This document shows positions 1-11,290 of a stretch of 64,000 nt of DNA, piece after piece. This stretch comes from Casuarina equisetifolia. Its lineage: Eukaryota > Streptophyta > Magnoliopsida > Fagales > Casuarinaceae. The stretch spans positions 23,091,884-23,155,883 of the forward strand of contig CM052356.1 in NCBI GenBank assembly GCA_028551475.1, given 5' to 3'. Each line of letters opens with the position of its first letter. The first letter of the stretch is position 1. Below the pieces are notes generated by a model, which saw nothing but the letters and a program-made list of their open reading frames with translations, was not told the origin of the DNA and did no database searches. Position numbers and translations under genes: made by a program.

Positions 1-172
1 AAAATTTTTAGTTATGATATTACATTAAAAAATTTATTATTTAAACTAAAAGTTGACTTAAGAAGTCGTGAAATCTTTTTATTCTATCAACATAATTTTT
101 AATAATTTATTTAGCAATTTGTGACTTATTAACTATATTTTAATAATTTTGATTAAAAAAATTACAAGACTT

Positions 173-209
<37 letters not shown>

Positions 210-968
210 TATACGAGTACAGTTCAGCGCAACAAAACGAAATAAAAAAATTAAAAAAATAAATCCACAATATGTTATTTACAAGTAAATATGACATAGG
301 GTTCAATAATATTCCCATTTTATCACTTAATTGGGAATGCTTAAATATCATATCGGACAATGATGGGAATTGGCCAACTGGGGGTTCTGAAGACTTGCTT
401 TTGTGGATCGCTAATCTTTGGTTTCTTTTGGCCATTTTCATCACCTGCTCTTCTGGTCGGTCGGCGGTGTAAAAAAGAAAGCAGTTTGCAACATGTGCTT
501 ATGGATAAAGACAGTTTTCCTGTTGAGTTACTGTGCTTTTCTCGCTTACTGTGGAAACTGAAGATTGTGATCATTTGCTCGAGCTTTCCTTTTCAGTAAT
601 GCGGCAGAGGAATGGTCTGATCAAAATATGCAAAGAACTTTTTCACGAATTGGAGCCGAAATATGAAATGCTGACTGAGCGTGAGCTGAAAGATAGCTTA
701 ACACCCTTGGACAGAAAACCATAAGACCTGCAGTGAGGAACGCCCCAAGGCTTAGTTCTGTCTCACATTCCCAAACTGTAGAAAACGTTCTTTATATAGG
801 CTCTACCTTATGTCTATTCCACATGTAAAGCAAAATAATACAAAAGAATAAACTAAAATTATCCTACACAATATCATGTAAACATGGGCCATGATGATAG
901 ACAAAAGGGACGAAGGCCCCATGGACAATGTCAGTCAATCTAAGATTTGTCAATCTTGAGTTGGATTC
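1..968. other. Left flank, no certain gene
   Basis: This unique-looking AT-rich DNA lies left of the element A target site. It has a CT microsatellite near its start. The stretch around 533-724 reads openly on the plus strand and ends in a charged, helix-like segment (KICKELFHELEPK, then a stop). A possible 3' splice site (TTTTCAG) sits just before 598. It could be a terminal exon of an old gene or a chance reading frame. I recognise no family and see no matching exon nearby, so I do not call a gene. Confidence 0.4.
177..206. repeat. (CT)15 microsatellite
   Basis: There are fifteen uninterrupted CT dinucleotides, seen directly. It is a simple sequence repeat with no attached gene. Confidence 0.95.
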
Positions 969-973
969 ACAAT
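969..973. repeat. Candidate target-site duplication ACAAT, left of element A
   Basis: ACAAT here matches 21448-21452 at the other end of element A. The exact end of the left LTR is blurred by decay, so the pairing is likely rather than certain. Confidence 0.6.
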
Positions 974-1263
974 TATAACAGAAGAAAAGCAGGGTTTGAA
1001 AAGATTAAGCGCTTAAAAAAAGTTGGGCTTATATCTTTTAATTTATGGTAGCAAAAGAGCACAATACAAGATAAAAAAAAAAATCAGCTTGTTGACTTGC
1101 TTTTTTGTGCACGCAGACTAATTCTTACATCCTAGATACTTCCTTAGCTAGCCTAGATATTTAGTTCCGGACCATGTTGGTTGAGTGAACTTTGGACTTT
1201 GTAAGCAGAAGTTCGGCGAAGAAGGTTATGTGTTTCTAAGTAGGATTGGGGGAATGAAGTGGT
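974..1263 (-). repeat. Element A 3' LTR, distal part
   Basis: This segment aligns with 20893-21190, sharing for example the runs TTACATCCTAGA and CTAGCCTAGA and a poly-A stretch before the words CTTG..GACTTGC. It is the far half of A's 3' LTR. The other half continues at 6701 after element B. The two halves join cleanly once B and one GTGGT copy are removed. Confidence 0.8.
1259..1263. repeat. Target-site duplication GTGGT, left of element B
   Basis: GTGGT directly precedes the left LTR of element B and is repeated at 6696-6700 directly after the right LTR. Confidence 0.93.
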
Positions 1264-1664
1264 TGAAAATGGACATTCAACTGAGTACTTTAGACACGGC
1301 GGAAGTTCTGGGATTGATCACTTTGAGAGTAGTAAAAGCTCTACACAGTGGATGATGGAGCATTAACCCAACACGCAAACATGTGACAGCACATAATGCC
1401 TATTCTGCACCTACTATGAGGAAAAGAAGTCTAGATGTCAATAAAGTCAAGGACAAGCATGGAGCTTCTCAGACTAGCCCATAAGCCTCTGACAAGTTAT
1501 TTTTAATTTAAAACAAAATCATGTATTTTCTCTTTCATGCTCAGGCTTATATATAGCCATGTAACAATTGTTTTAATGTAATGAACTACGGTCACACAAA
1601 TCTTACTCTCTTTCCCACTTTTCTCTCTTTCTCTACCACTGCATGCCATCTATAAGTTTCTTTA
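1264..1664 (+). repeat. Element B 5' LTR
   Basis: The LTR runs from TGAAAATGG to GTTTCTTTA. Its partner is 6295-6695. It contains a TATATATAG TATA-like run near 1549-1557, suitable for the element's own transcription. The terminal dinucleotides are TG and TA rather than TG and CA, and the target duplication confirms these ends. Confidence 0.93.
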
Positions 1665-1682
1665 TGATATCAAAGCACTGCG
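1665..1682 (+). promoter_or_regulatory. Element B primer binding site (tRNA-iMet type)
   Basis: TGATATCAAAGC begins immediately after the LTR. It differs at two positions from TGGTATCAGAGC, the usual copia site complementary to the 3' end of initiator tRNA-Met. Confidence 0.85.
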
Positions 1683-1773
1683 ATCATTAAGCCTACCTTC
1701 CTCTTCCTTTGCGTAGTTCTCTTTTCAACATTTCCACCATATCTTTATCACTACCAAAGACTCTCCCTCCAAA

Positions 1774-2498
1774 ATGGCAGCAACAAGCCTTACCCATTCC
1801 CAACGACCGTCACTGTGAGTAACTTTGTTACTCTAAAACTCACCACCGGCAACTACTTGCCCTGGGTAACCCAAGTTAGGTTCCTCACGCAAATGCAAAA
1901 ACTATATGGGTTTCTAAATGGTGATACAGTCAAACCTCCAACAACTCTCACCACTAATGGCACTGAAACTCCAAATCCTGCTTTGGAATCTTGGTTGCAA
2001 AGTGATGCGTTGGTGCAATCTTGGATCCTGAGCACTCTTTCTGAGGAGGCCTTAGGGCATGTGTTCGAACTTGAAACCTCTACTCAGATTTGGGAAGCTC
2101 TTGCAAATCGGTTTGCCCAAAAGACTGAATCTCGTGAGTTCGACTTGCTGAGCCAACTTCACCATCTTCACAAAGGTACCAAGACGTTGGCTGTATACTT
2201 GAGTGAGTTTCAAACTTACCTCAACCAGCTTAGTGCTATCGGAAAGCCCCTCAGTGACTCGACCAAGATCTTTAGACTCCTTGAAGGACTTGGTAGAGAC
2301 TACAAGGCCTTTAGAACCTCAATGGTTAGGCCACCCATTCCTCAGTATAATGAGGTGGTATCTCAGTTGGAGGCCTTTGAAGCTCGTCTGACTTGCTACT
2401 CTCCACCACAAGTAAGCGAGAATGCAGCTTTTGTTACCCAAAGGGCACAGCGTGGAGGTTGTAATGGTGGTCGTGGGTCAAGCCAATTTACCTCATGA
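1774..2498 (+). pseudogene. Element B gag (broken)
   Basis: This is the copia nucleocapsid region. Its likely start is the ATG at 1774, whose frame stops at once. The gag-like frame (VSNFVTLKLTTGNYLPW) is open from about 1776 and is joined to the ATG only through a one-base frameshift. The motifs LTTGNYLPW and YLSEFQTYLNQL are typical copia gag (UBN2-like). A stop at 2496-2498 cuts it before the zinc knuckle, which follows in the same frame near 2635 as CQIC..GY....CW, with tyrosine where histidine is expected. The product would have packaged element RNA in cytoplasmic particles. It is not functional as read. Confidence 0.85.
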
Positions 2499-4137
2499 GG
2501 TCAAGGGTTTAATCCTTTTGCTCAGGGAGGTCGTGGGCAAACACAAAATACTCCTCACAAACCCACTGACAGTCAATATTCTCAAAAGAATGGAAGCCAA
2601 CAGAATACTTCTGGTGGACGTCCTCCTACCTTTTGTCAAATCTGTTCCAAGAGAGGTTACACAGCTCTACAATGCTGGAATAGATTTGACCACTCCTATC
2701 AAGTTGAAGAGATGCCTCAGGCACTCACTATTATCCACATTTCAGAACCTGGAAGTACAGATTGGGTTTCAGATACTACTGCTACTACCCACATCGTGAA
2801 CTTAGAAGGTAAACTTGATACCTCTGTTCCTTATACTAGTTCTGATAGCATCTTAGTGGGAAACAGACAAAAAATCTGTATTACCCATATTGGTCAAACG
2901 ACTTTACGCAACGGGATGATTCCATTAAGATCAATCTTAGTTGCACCAGAGATAAAACAAAATCTCTTATCAGTAGCAAAACTCACTGATGAATACCCTT
3001 GCACAATAGAATTTAACAAAAAGTCTTTTATTGTCAAGGACTCGAGAACCTAGGACATACTCCTGAAGGGCATTAGGAGAAGGGACCTCTACGTACTGCC
3101 GAGCCAACCAACCCAAGCTTATCTCACCCTCCAGACACAAGGAGTAGACGGTTGTACGTGGCACCGGAGATTAGGACACCCTAACCATAGGGTTTTGAAG
3201 CTTTTGTTGAAGGAAAATCATATCTCTGCTAAAGGAGACGTAGAACCTGTTTGTACGGCGTGTTTGGCTGCTAAAAGCCATAATATGCCTTTTGTTAAGT
3301 TGACTAGTAGGTCACTCATCCCAGTAGAGAAAATTCATAGTGATGTATAGGGGCCAACTTCTGTACCTTCCAATCAACATTATGAATATTATGTTATATT
3401 TGTGGATGACTGTACGAGATTTGTTTGGTTTTATCCAATGCATAGAAAGTTTGAACTTTTCCAAAATTTTATGGATTTTAAGAAAATGGTAGAAAAACAA
3501 TTTGATCATAAAATTAAAATCCTACAATCAGATAATGGAGGAGAATATACCAGCTATGATTTTGAAAATTTTATGAAGGATAATGGATTACTCCACCAAT
3601 TCTCATGTCCACATACACCTCAACAAAATGGCCTAGCTGAACGGAAACATCGACATTTAACGGAGCTAGGACGCTTTCTGTTATTACAGGCTGAAATGCC
3701 TTGACGTTTTTGGGTTGAAGCTTTTCAAACCGTTGTTTTCCTTATTAATCGGCTTCCTTCAGCGATATTGGGACAAAAGTCACCTTTTGAAAGGTTATAC
3801 AATAGAAAGCCAGATTATAGCTTTCTAAGAACATTTGGGAGCTAGTGTTTTCCTTGCCTGAGAGCAACAAGTCGTGATAAACTCTTGGCTTATTCTTTGG
3901 AATGCGTCTTTGTCAGTTATAGTAGCAGGCATAAGGGATATAGGTGTTTTCACCGTGACACAGGAAAGGTGTTCATCTCTCGTCATGTGATTTTCAATGA
4001 AAGTGTTTTTTCCTTTCATAAAAAGAGCATTGAAGACTCATCTAAGTCTCCGATGAGTAGAACGGAGTATCCTTCCATTTTTCCTGAAGACCATGAAGAT
4101 GAGCAGCTTGTACGTGTGCAACCACAACAACCCAAGT
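2499..4137 (+). pseudogene. Element B protease and integrase region (broken)
   Basis: The frame continues from gag with internal stops. The protease site is degenerate (VSDTTATTH where copia has DSGA). EIKQNLLSVAKL is the usual segment after the protease. Integrase follows: a zinc-binding start (HRRLGH, then CTACLAAK), and the D,D-35-E core seen as FVDDCTRF, QSDNGGEY and QQNGLAERKHRH. The C-terminal GYRCFHRDTGKVFISRHV block is the standard copia integrase tail. Stops at about 3051, 3347, 3702 and 3842 break it. This part would have processed the polyprotein and inserted the element DNA. Confidence 0.88.
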
Positions 4138-6382
4138 AAATCCAAGTGGGAGTGATCTTGGACATGAGAATGAACACCTTACCATGGGGAGAATTAATTC
4201 CTCACACGTTGTAGAGCATGACCCACCATCACCATCACCATCCCCTTCTAACAACATTAATCTCCCACACATCATAGAGGATGAGACACCCTCACCATCA
4301 CTTCCTCACTCATCATCCTTACCTTTTGGCAACACAAATTACTCACATGACATACAACACCAACCACCTTCACCATCACCTCATTCACGTCAACCATCAC
4401 CTTTACCCTCTACACAATTAAATCCTTTACTTTCACCAAACTCACTAGACTTGACAACTCATCCTACCAATTCTCATACTTCAGGGATCTCAATTCAACC
4501 ATTTTTCCATAAACCCTTTTTCCTTAATGCCTCACCTAACCCCATTATCCAAAGTCTACCTACCACCTCATCACCTTATAGAGAAGCCATTCCACCTATT
4601 GACAACTCACTCACTAGAGTCACTCCTTCTATCGACACTTCAATGACAACTGAAACCATGCAACAATGCATTCATCCTATGGTCACAAGGAGCCGATCAG
4701 GAATAGTGAAACCAAACCCCCGATATGCTTACCATACTATTCACAACATTCCCTCAGTACCTCATTCTGTTGCTCAAGCTTTACAACATGATGGATGGCA
4801 CTCTGCCATGGAGGATGAAATGTCTGCTTTAAGGAAAAATGCAACGTGGGTGCTTGTGCCACGTAAACCAAGTATGAATATTGTAGGCAGTAAATGGATC
4901 TATAAACCGAAGTTAGCAGTGGATGGCTCAATGGATAAGCTTAAAGCAAGATTGGTGCCCAAAGGCTACCACCAAGAGTTAGGAGTCGACTTCATTGAGA
5001 CGTATAGTCCAGTTGTTAAAGCCACAACAATAAGATTGGTGTTTACCTTAGCTACGGTTAAAAGGTGGAAGCTACATCAATATGACATCTCAAATGCTTT
5101 CTTGCACGGGTATCTTAATGAACCCATTTTTATGGAGCAACCCCCGGGGTTCAAGGACCCTTAACGACCACACCATGTTTGCTCACTGCATCGAGCCCTA
5201 TATGGTCTTAAACAAGCTCCAAGGGCTTGGTTTGATCGTCTTTCAGGTTTTCTAATGGAGTATGGTTTTACTTGTTCCCCACATGACTCCTTTCTCTTCA
5301 TCTACAATGTTGATTCGACATATATTTGGCTACTTATTTATGTTGATGATCTCATTGTAACTGGCAATTCTGAAACTGAAATTGCTGGCTTTGTTCACTC
5401 ACTATCAAGTGAGTTTCCAGTTAAAGATTTAGGAAGGCTTCATTTCTTCCTTGGGATTCAAGTCTCTCATGAAGGCAACGGATTGCACCTCTCTCAACAA
5501 CAATATCTTCATGACATTCTGAGAAAAGGAGAGATGTTGGAATGCAAGCCGTTGGCCACCCCAATGGCTGTCAAGGCACCTCTTGTCAAGGGTGAGGAAG
5601 CAAACTTCAATCAACCTACTTTATATTGGAGTATTCTTGGGGCATTGCAATAAGCAACTTTGACACGACCAGATTTAACCCTGGCAGTTAATAAGCTTTG
5701 TCAAAAAATGGCAAATCCCACTGTGTTTGACTTTCATAAGCTTAAGAGGGTCTTGCGCTACATCAAGGGAACTATAGACCTTGGTTTGAAAATTCACCAT
5801 TGTAGCATTTTAAACTTGTATGGGTTTAGTGACTCTGATTATGCAGGCTGTCCAGAAAGTCGTAGGTCCACAACAGGATATTGCTTTTTCTTAGGTGGAA
5901 ATTGCATATCGTGGAGTGCAAAAAGGCAACCCACTGTGTCTCGTTCCTCAACTGAAGTTGAGTACAGGGCTTTAGCATTGGCAGCTACAGAGATGGTATG
6001 GATTCTTCATGTTTTGCATAATCTAGGCATCCCTCAGTCAGCTCCACCAAAGATATTTTGTGATAACTTATTTGCCTTGCACATGACAACAAAACCAGTG
6101 CTTCATGGTCGAACAAAGCACATCAAAGTGGATTATCACTTGGTGCGTGAAAAAGTAGCTCAAAGGTCGTTAGTTACAGTTTATATTCCCTCATCTAAGC
6201 AAGTTGTAGGTATGTTTACTAAGCCTTTGCCCAAAAACCCCTTCTTGAATCTATGGTCCAACCTCGGCCTCACTAAGCCAAGGTTGCGGGGGAGTGAAAG
6301 CAGACATTCAACTGAGTACTTTAGACATGGTGGAAGTTCTGGGATTAATCACTCTGAGAGTAGTAAAAGCTCTACACGGTGA
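4138..6382 (+). pseudogene. Element B reverse transcriptase and RNase H (broken)
   Basis: A frameshift near 4140 precedes a serine/proline-rich linker to about 4660. The RT begins at MVTRSRSGIVKPNPRYAYH and holds IVGSKWIYKPKL, ARLVPKGYHQELGVDF and the catalytic YVDD at 5339-5350. RNase H includes FSDSDYAGCPESRRSTTGY, SRSSTEVEYRALA and the closing KHIKVDYHLVREK. Stops lie at about 5162 and 5651. The frame ends at 6382 inside the right LTR, which overlaps the tail slightly. Family and order are clear, and the enzyme is dead as read. Confidence 0.92.
6286..6294 (+). promoter_or_regulatory. Element B polypurine tract
   Basis: The run GCGGGGGAG directly abuts the right LTR start TGAAAG. It is the expected plus-strand priming site. 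Confidence 0.85.
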
Positions 6383-6695
6383 ATGATGGAGCATTAACCC
6401 AACACGCAAACATGTGACAGCACACAATGCCTATTCTGCACCTACTATGAGGAAAAGAAGTCTAGATGTCAATAAAGTCAAGGACAAGCATGGAGCTTTT
6501 CAGACTAGCCCATAAGCCTCTGACAAGTTATTTTTAATTTAAAACAAAACCGTGTATTTTCTCTTTCATGCTCAGGCTTATATATAACCATGTAACAATT
6601 GCTTTAATGTAGTGAACTACGGTCACACAAATCTTACTCTCTTTCCCACTTTTCTCTTTCTCCCTACCATTGCATGCCATCCATAAGTTTCTTTA
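6295..6695 (+). repeat. Element B 3' LTR
   Basis: This is the 401-bp partner of 1264-1664, running from TGAAAGCAG to GTTTCTTTA. The next bases are the duplication GTGGT. Confidence 0.93.
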
Positions 6696-6700
6696 GTGGT
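6696..6700. repeat. Target-site duplication GTGGT, right of element B
   Basis: This is the exact partner of 1259-1263. It fixes the ends of element B. Confidence 0.93.
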
Positions 6701-6991
6701 GTGGAGACATCGACTCTTGCTATCGCTGAAGCAGGGGAAACAGTCTTTGGTAGTATAGTCCAATCTTGCAATCGGGGTGGCTTGATGAGTTGGTAGCATG
6801 AATGAAACTTGCATGGCCATGTAAAGCAATCTCTAGTTGAACATTATCCAGAGGACATTCAATTGCAGCTGGTTCTGGTATGGCGTTGAACAAGGCAAGT
6901 AGAGCATTGTTTTACACTTTGTTCATGCTCTAGACAAATTCCACTTGCTTGCCCACCATTTTAATTATGCTTCAGATTGACTTTTCTAACA
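6701..6991 (-). repeat. Element A 3' LTR, proximal part
   Basis: This aligns with 21190-21447, sharing for example the AGTTGAACATTATCCAGAGG-type block near 6836 and TCTAACA at 6985-6991. On the minus strand it starts TGTTAGAAAAG. A purine tract (GTGAGGAAG on the minus strand) lies just to its right, as expected for a 3' LTR. Confidence 0.8.
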
Positions 6992-7000
6992 CTTCCTCAC

Positions 7001-7622
7001 AAATTTCGCTTGAAAACATTGAGTTTGTTGCATAAATTATCAAAGGCTTGTCTTGGTAAAGGTTCAGTGAAAAGATCAGCAAATTGCTATTTGGACAAGA
7101 CATGAGTGGTAACAATCATTCCCTGGGCAAACTTCTGTTGCACAAAATGGTAATTAACCTCCAAATGCTTTGCACATATTGTAAAGATTGGCTTGTATTC
7201 ATTTGAAGAGCTGGGAGGTTGTCACAAAAAAAGCCAAATGGGAACATACTGACTCATGCCAAGTTGCTTTAGCCTTGTCCATTGTTAGAGCTTAGTAATT
7301 TGCTCCAGCAAAGGACTAGGAAATTGTGCGTTGCCGTTTTGCTATCCAGGATATGAGGTTTGCTTCAAGAAACATGTAGTAATTAGTTATTGATCAACGG
7401 GTCATACCTAACCTAGTCTGCACTAGTGTATGTATAGAGTGTGGTGGTGCTACATTGACGAATCTTAAGACCTAATATGATCCTTCCACGCAACTAATGA
7501 AGTATCATTTGCAAATTGTGAAAGTCTTGAATGGTAGGAAAATCCATTTTTGACACAATTTGTTCATTGAGAAACTCAAATTTGGGCAAGTAACAATGAT
7601 GTATTGTAAGGCCTTTGGTATA
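7001..7622 (-). pseudogene. Element A RT end and RNase H remnant (minus strand)
   Basis: The minus-strand reading gives the copia RT-RNase H order with stops and small shifts: ALQYIIVT, MNKLCQK, FPTIQDFHNL, LRGRIILGLKIR, FLEANLISWIAKRQRTIS, AFFCDN, KHLEVNYHFV and QQFADLFTEPLP. The right end of this fragment at 7622-7627 is where element C inserted. The missing neighbouring residues resume at 17338. Confidence 0.85.
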
Positions 7623-7627
7623 CTGAT
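7623..7627. repeat. Target-site duplication CTGAT, left of element C
   Basis: CTGAT precedes the TGATAACT start of the left LTR and is repeated at 17333-17337. Confidence 0.93.
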
Positions 7628-8946
7628 TGATAACTCTATTTTTATAGAGTTATTTTAGATATTTTAAGATATAAATAATACAAGTTTTATAAGATAATAT
7701 TTAAGTTTTGATATATTTATGTAAATTTATGTTATTTATGCAGCAAACCCTAAAAGAGCAAAAGAAAAAAAGAAAAAAAAAGCTACAAGAAGGCAACGTG
7801 CACAAATCCAAAAGAATAAAAGAAAAGACCAAAAAAGTGAATTCTAAATTGAGTAGGACAAGGACACGTTGCCAAGGAGGAGGAAAAGATAGCATAAAAG
7901 GAACCGTAAAGAGGAGAAAACGTGAAGAGAAGGAGGCGCCGCACAAGAGAGAGAAAAAAAGAAAAAAAGGGAGAAACTGTGTGTTGTCCCCGGAACCAAA
8001 GAAGGAAGAGAAAAAGTGAGAGAAGAAAGAGAAAACCAAGGAAGAAAAAGAGAAATAGAGGCGCGAAAGCTTCCCTCTACTTCTTATCATTCTTGAATTG
8101 TAAAAATTCTGTAAAGAATTCTTAAAGAGAAGACAGTGTGGTGACAACTTTCCTATTTTTCTATTTAAGATGTTTTGCTTAATTTTCACTATTACTTTGG
8201 TTTGGTATTTCATTATGTTCTAAACTTCTTTTGTTAGAGCGAAGATGTAGCCTAACTATGATGATGTGAATTTTATAAGTTTTTTATGTTTTGCGAGTTA
8301 TATATTATTATGCTTAATGCTTTTAAGTGATTGGCCACCACTTGAATGATTTGACGTGCATATTAGAGACTAAAAAGTAATAATATGCAATTGCTTCTTA
8401 TAATATATAACCATGAATTAAATATGGATAGACATATACCATGTTATTTGTGTGGCTTTTGGTGATAAGATGATCAAAAGATTTATTGTAAACCAGGAAT
8501 ATTCACAGATCCTAATGCATTTGGTTTGTTTCAATTCACATATAGAGATATAGTGAATTAATGAACTAAATAGGTTTACTTTACCTAGACATAGGATAGT
8601 AAATAAATTAGGAAATTCCGTCATCACATAGATAATATCATTCTTGCAAGCATAAACTATAGAAATTCATATCTAGTAGTTATGGTAAAATCGGAAGCTC
8701 TAACATGTGTCTCATCTTGATTTTTCTTACTTGGATCCATTTTTAATTAGTATTGAGTTTTCGTTTTAGCAATTTTAAATTTTAATTCATCTTCAACAAT
8801 ATTTTGATTTGCTAGATAAATTTTAGAATTAATTCATCATTAGTACTTAATTAGTTTAGTATTTACCAATCTTCATGGGACGATACTTTTCTTATCATTA
8901 TATTATTTGTTCGACATGTTCACTTGCATCTAAATTTCACCGAACA
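7628..8946 (+). repeat. Element C 5' LTR
   Basis: This 1319-bp repeat is nearly identical to 16014-17332 and of equal length. It has a long purine-rich section (about 7745-8060) that creates misleading charged reading frames on both strands. It ends CCGAACA just before the primer site. Confidence 0.95.
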
Positions 8947-8952
8947 AGTTTT

Positions 8953-8970
8953 TGGCGCCATTGCCGAGGA
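8953..8970 (+). promoter_or_regulatory. Element C primer binding site (tRNA-Asp type)
   Basis: TGGCGCCATTGCCGAGGA differs at two positions from the complement of the plant tRNA-Asp 3' end (TGGCGCCGTTGCCGGGGA). Athila-group elements use this tRNA. It sits six bases after the LTR. Confidence 0.88.
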
Positions 8971-9176
8971 TTGGTTGTTTTACTACTCATTAATATTAAT
9001 ACCAAATAATTCTAAGTTTAATCTAGTTTTTATTTTCTTTAAAAAAATGATTTTTTGTTTTGTTAGATTTTATTTTTGCTTTGCTTTATTATTGTTATTT
9101 TTACATTAAAAAAATTAATTAAAAAAAATCAATCATTTTTTTTAGTTGCTACTTTTCAGGATTGTTACAGACGTGC

Positions 9177-11290
9177 ATGACCCGTAGCCAAAGAGAACAA
9201 CTTGTTAATCTTGACCCAGAAATTGAACGCACAGTCAGAAAGCAACGAAAGGAGCTAAGAGAACAAAAAAGTGAAGCTACAAAAATGACAGAGAGTGATG
9301 ATCCACGGAAGTTTCTAAAAGAATATGTTGCACCAACAGTTTAGGGTGCCACATCAAGCATCAAAAGGCCTGCAATTCAAGCAAACAACTTTGAAATCAA
9401 GCCAGCATTCATTCAGATGCTTCAAAATTCTGTGTAATTTTATGGGCTACCAAATGATGATCCAAATGCTCACATTGATGTTTTTCTTGAAATTTGTGAC
9501 ATGATTAAATACAATGGAGTCACAGATGATGTTGTTAGATTAAGGCTATTCCCACTTTCTTTAAGAGACAAAGCTAAAAGTTAGTTTTCTTCTCTTCCTG
9601 TAGGATCAATTACAACATGGGATGATTTGGCTCAGAAATTTCTTAGTAAGTTCTTTCCTCCAGCAAAATCTGCAAAAATGCATAACGATATTACTGCTTT
9701 TATACAGATGGACAATGAATCATTGTATGAAGCTTGGAAAAGATTCAAGGAGCTTTTAAGAAAATGTCCATAACATGGACTACCCATATGGTTACAAGTA
9801 CAAACTTTCTATAATGGGTCTAGTACAAATCTTCGTTTTATGCTTGATGCAGCTGCAGGAGGGGCTTTGAACAATAAGACACCAGAAGAAGCATATGATC
9901 TTTTGGAGGAAATGGCAAATAATAGTTATCAATGACCTACTGAGAGTACATCAGTGAGGAAAGCTAGTGGAATTCATGAAGTAGATGCATACACTGCAAT
10001 GTATGCACAAATTGAAAAACTCAACAAGAAAATAGATAACCTAAGTGCTCCAGTCATGAGGATTCAGAACATATTATGTGATCATTGTGGTGGAGGACAT
10101 GCAAGCATAGAGTGCCAAGTAGGTAACACCTTTGCACAGGGTCGCGAAGATGCTAATTATGTTGGAAATTCAAGTAGGCCACAAAATAATCCATACTCTA
10201 ACACTTACAATCCGGGATGGCGTAACCACCCAAATTTTTCATGGAGTAATTCTAATGCAATGAGGCCACCACCAGGGTTCAGGCAACCAGAAGAAAAGAA
10301 GCTTAACTTAGAGGAAATGGTTGCCAAGATGTTACAGAACAATGAAACAAGAATGCAAAACCAAGAAGCTTCAATTCAAAATTTAGAGGTGCAAATAGGT
10401 CAGTTGGCTAATATGATTTTTGGAAGACAACAAGGTTCATTGCCAAGTAGCACATAGAAGAATCCTATAGAAGATGCAAAGGTAATAACCTTGAGAAATG
10501 GCAAACAAGTGGGAAAAGATGATGTTGAGAAGGAAAATGTCAGGGATAAGGAAGATGATGTTAGCACGCAGCCTGAGGAGACAACCAAGAGGACATTATT
10601 CCTTGATAATCCCAAGCCTTATGTGCCTCCAGTTCCATTTTCTCAGAGACTCCAACAACATAAAATAGATAAGCAGTTTTCTAAATTTCTTGATGTATTT
10701 AAAAAATTGCATATTAACATTCCTTTTGCAGATGCATTAGCTCAAATGCCCAATTATGCAAAATTTCTTAAGGAGATATTGAAAAACAAAAGGAAGCTGG
10801 AAGAGTATGAAACTGTGAAGCTAACTGAAGAATGCTCAGCCATCTTACAAAACAAATTACCTCCAAAATTAAAAGATCTAGGGAGTTTTACAATTCCTTG
10901 TATTATTGGAGATTCTCACTTTGATAAGACATTATGTGATTTAGGAGCTAGTATTAATCTAATGCCTTTTTCTGTTTTCAAGAAATTAGGATTGGGTGAA
11001 GTGAAGCCAACCACAGTGTCCCTACAATTGGCTGATCGATCAATTAAATATTCGAGGGGCATTGTAGAAGACGTATTGGTAAAAGTTGACAAATTTATTT
11101 TTCCTACAGATTTTATAGTACTTGACATGGAGGAAGACTTTGAGGTACCACTTATCTTAGGTCGACCTTTTCTAGCAACAGGGAGAGCTCTGATTGATGT
11201 ACAACCAGGGAAGTTAATATTAAGAGTTCAAAATGATTCTGTCACTTTTAATGTTTTTACTACTATGAAAATTCCTTTGATGATAATTCC
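9177..11290 (+). pseudogene. Element C gag and protease region (broken by stops)
   Basis: One frame runs from the ATG at 9177 (MTRSQREQLVNLDPEIE) to about 11290. Stops lie near 9342, 9435, 9580, 9770, 9933 and 10455. Gag carries the retrotrans_gag signature (FLEICDMIKYNGVTDDVVR, LRLFPLSLRDKAKS, FLSKFFPPAKSAK, SLYEAWKRFKELLRK, AAGGALNNKTPEEAY). A short zinc knuckle follows near 10076 (CDHCGGGHASIEC). The aspartic protease is DLGASINLMPFSVFKKLGLG near 10940 and ends with EVPLILGRPFLATGRALID. Structure and order are typical of Athila. The stops make translation as one protein impossible. Confidence 0.9.

Larger units (their letters stand above)
1264..6695 (+). mobile_element. Element B: Ty1/copia LTR retrotransposon, complete but inactivated
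   Basis: It has two 401-bp LTRs, a perfect 5-bp duplication GTGGT, a tRNA-iMet primer site abutting the left LTR and a purine tract before the right LTR. The internal region has gag, protease, integrase, RT and RNase H in copia order. At least seven in-frame stops (at about 2498, 3051, 3347, 3702, 3842, 5162 and 5651) and two frameshifts (near 1785 and 4140) inactivate it. Several stops replace expected tryptophans, as in the DVWGP-type motif near 3347. The LTRs differ at about 21 of 401 positions by eye, or about 5 percent. It sits inside the 3' LTR of element A. Confidence 0.95.

Noticed and set aside
4042-4275. Minus-strand frame inside element B
   Set aside because: It is antisense to the serine/proline-rich linker of the copia polyprotein.
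7701-8213. 170-residue minus-strand frame (and a near-identical one at 16087-16599) plus charged plus-strand frames
   Set aside because: They lie wholly inside the two LTRs of element C. Their odd composition comes from the purine-rich LTR section.
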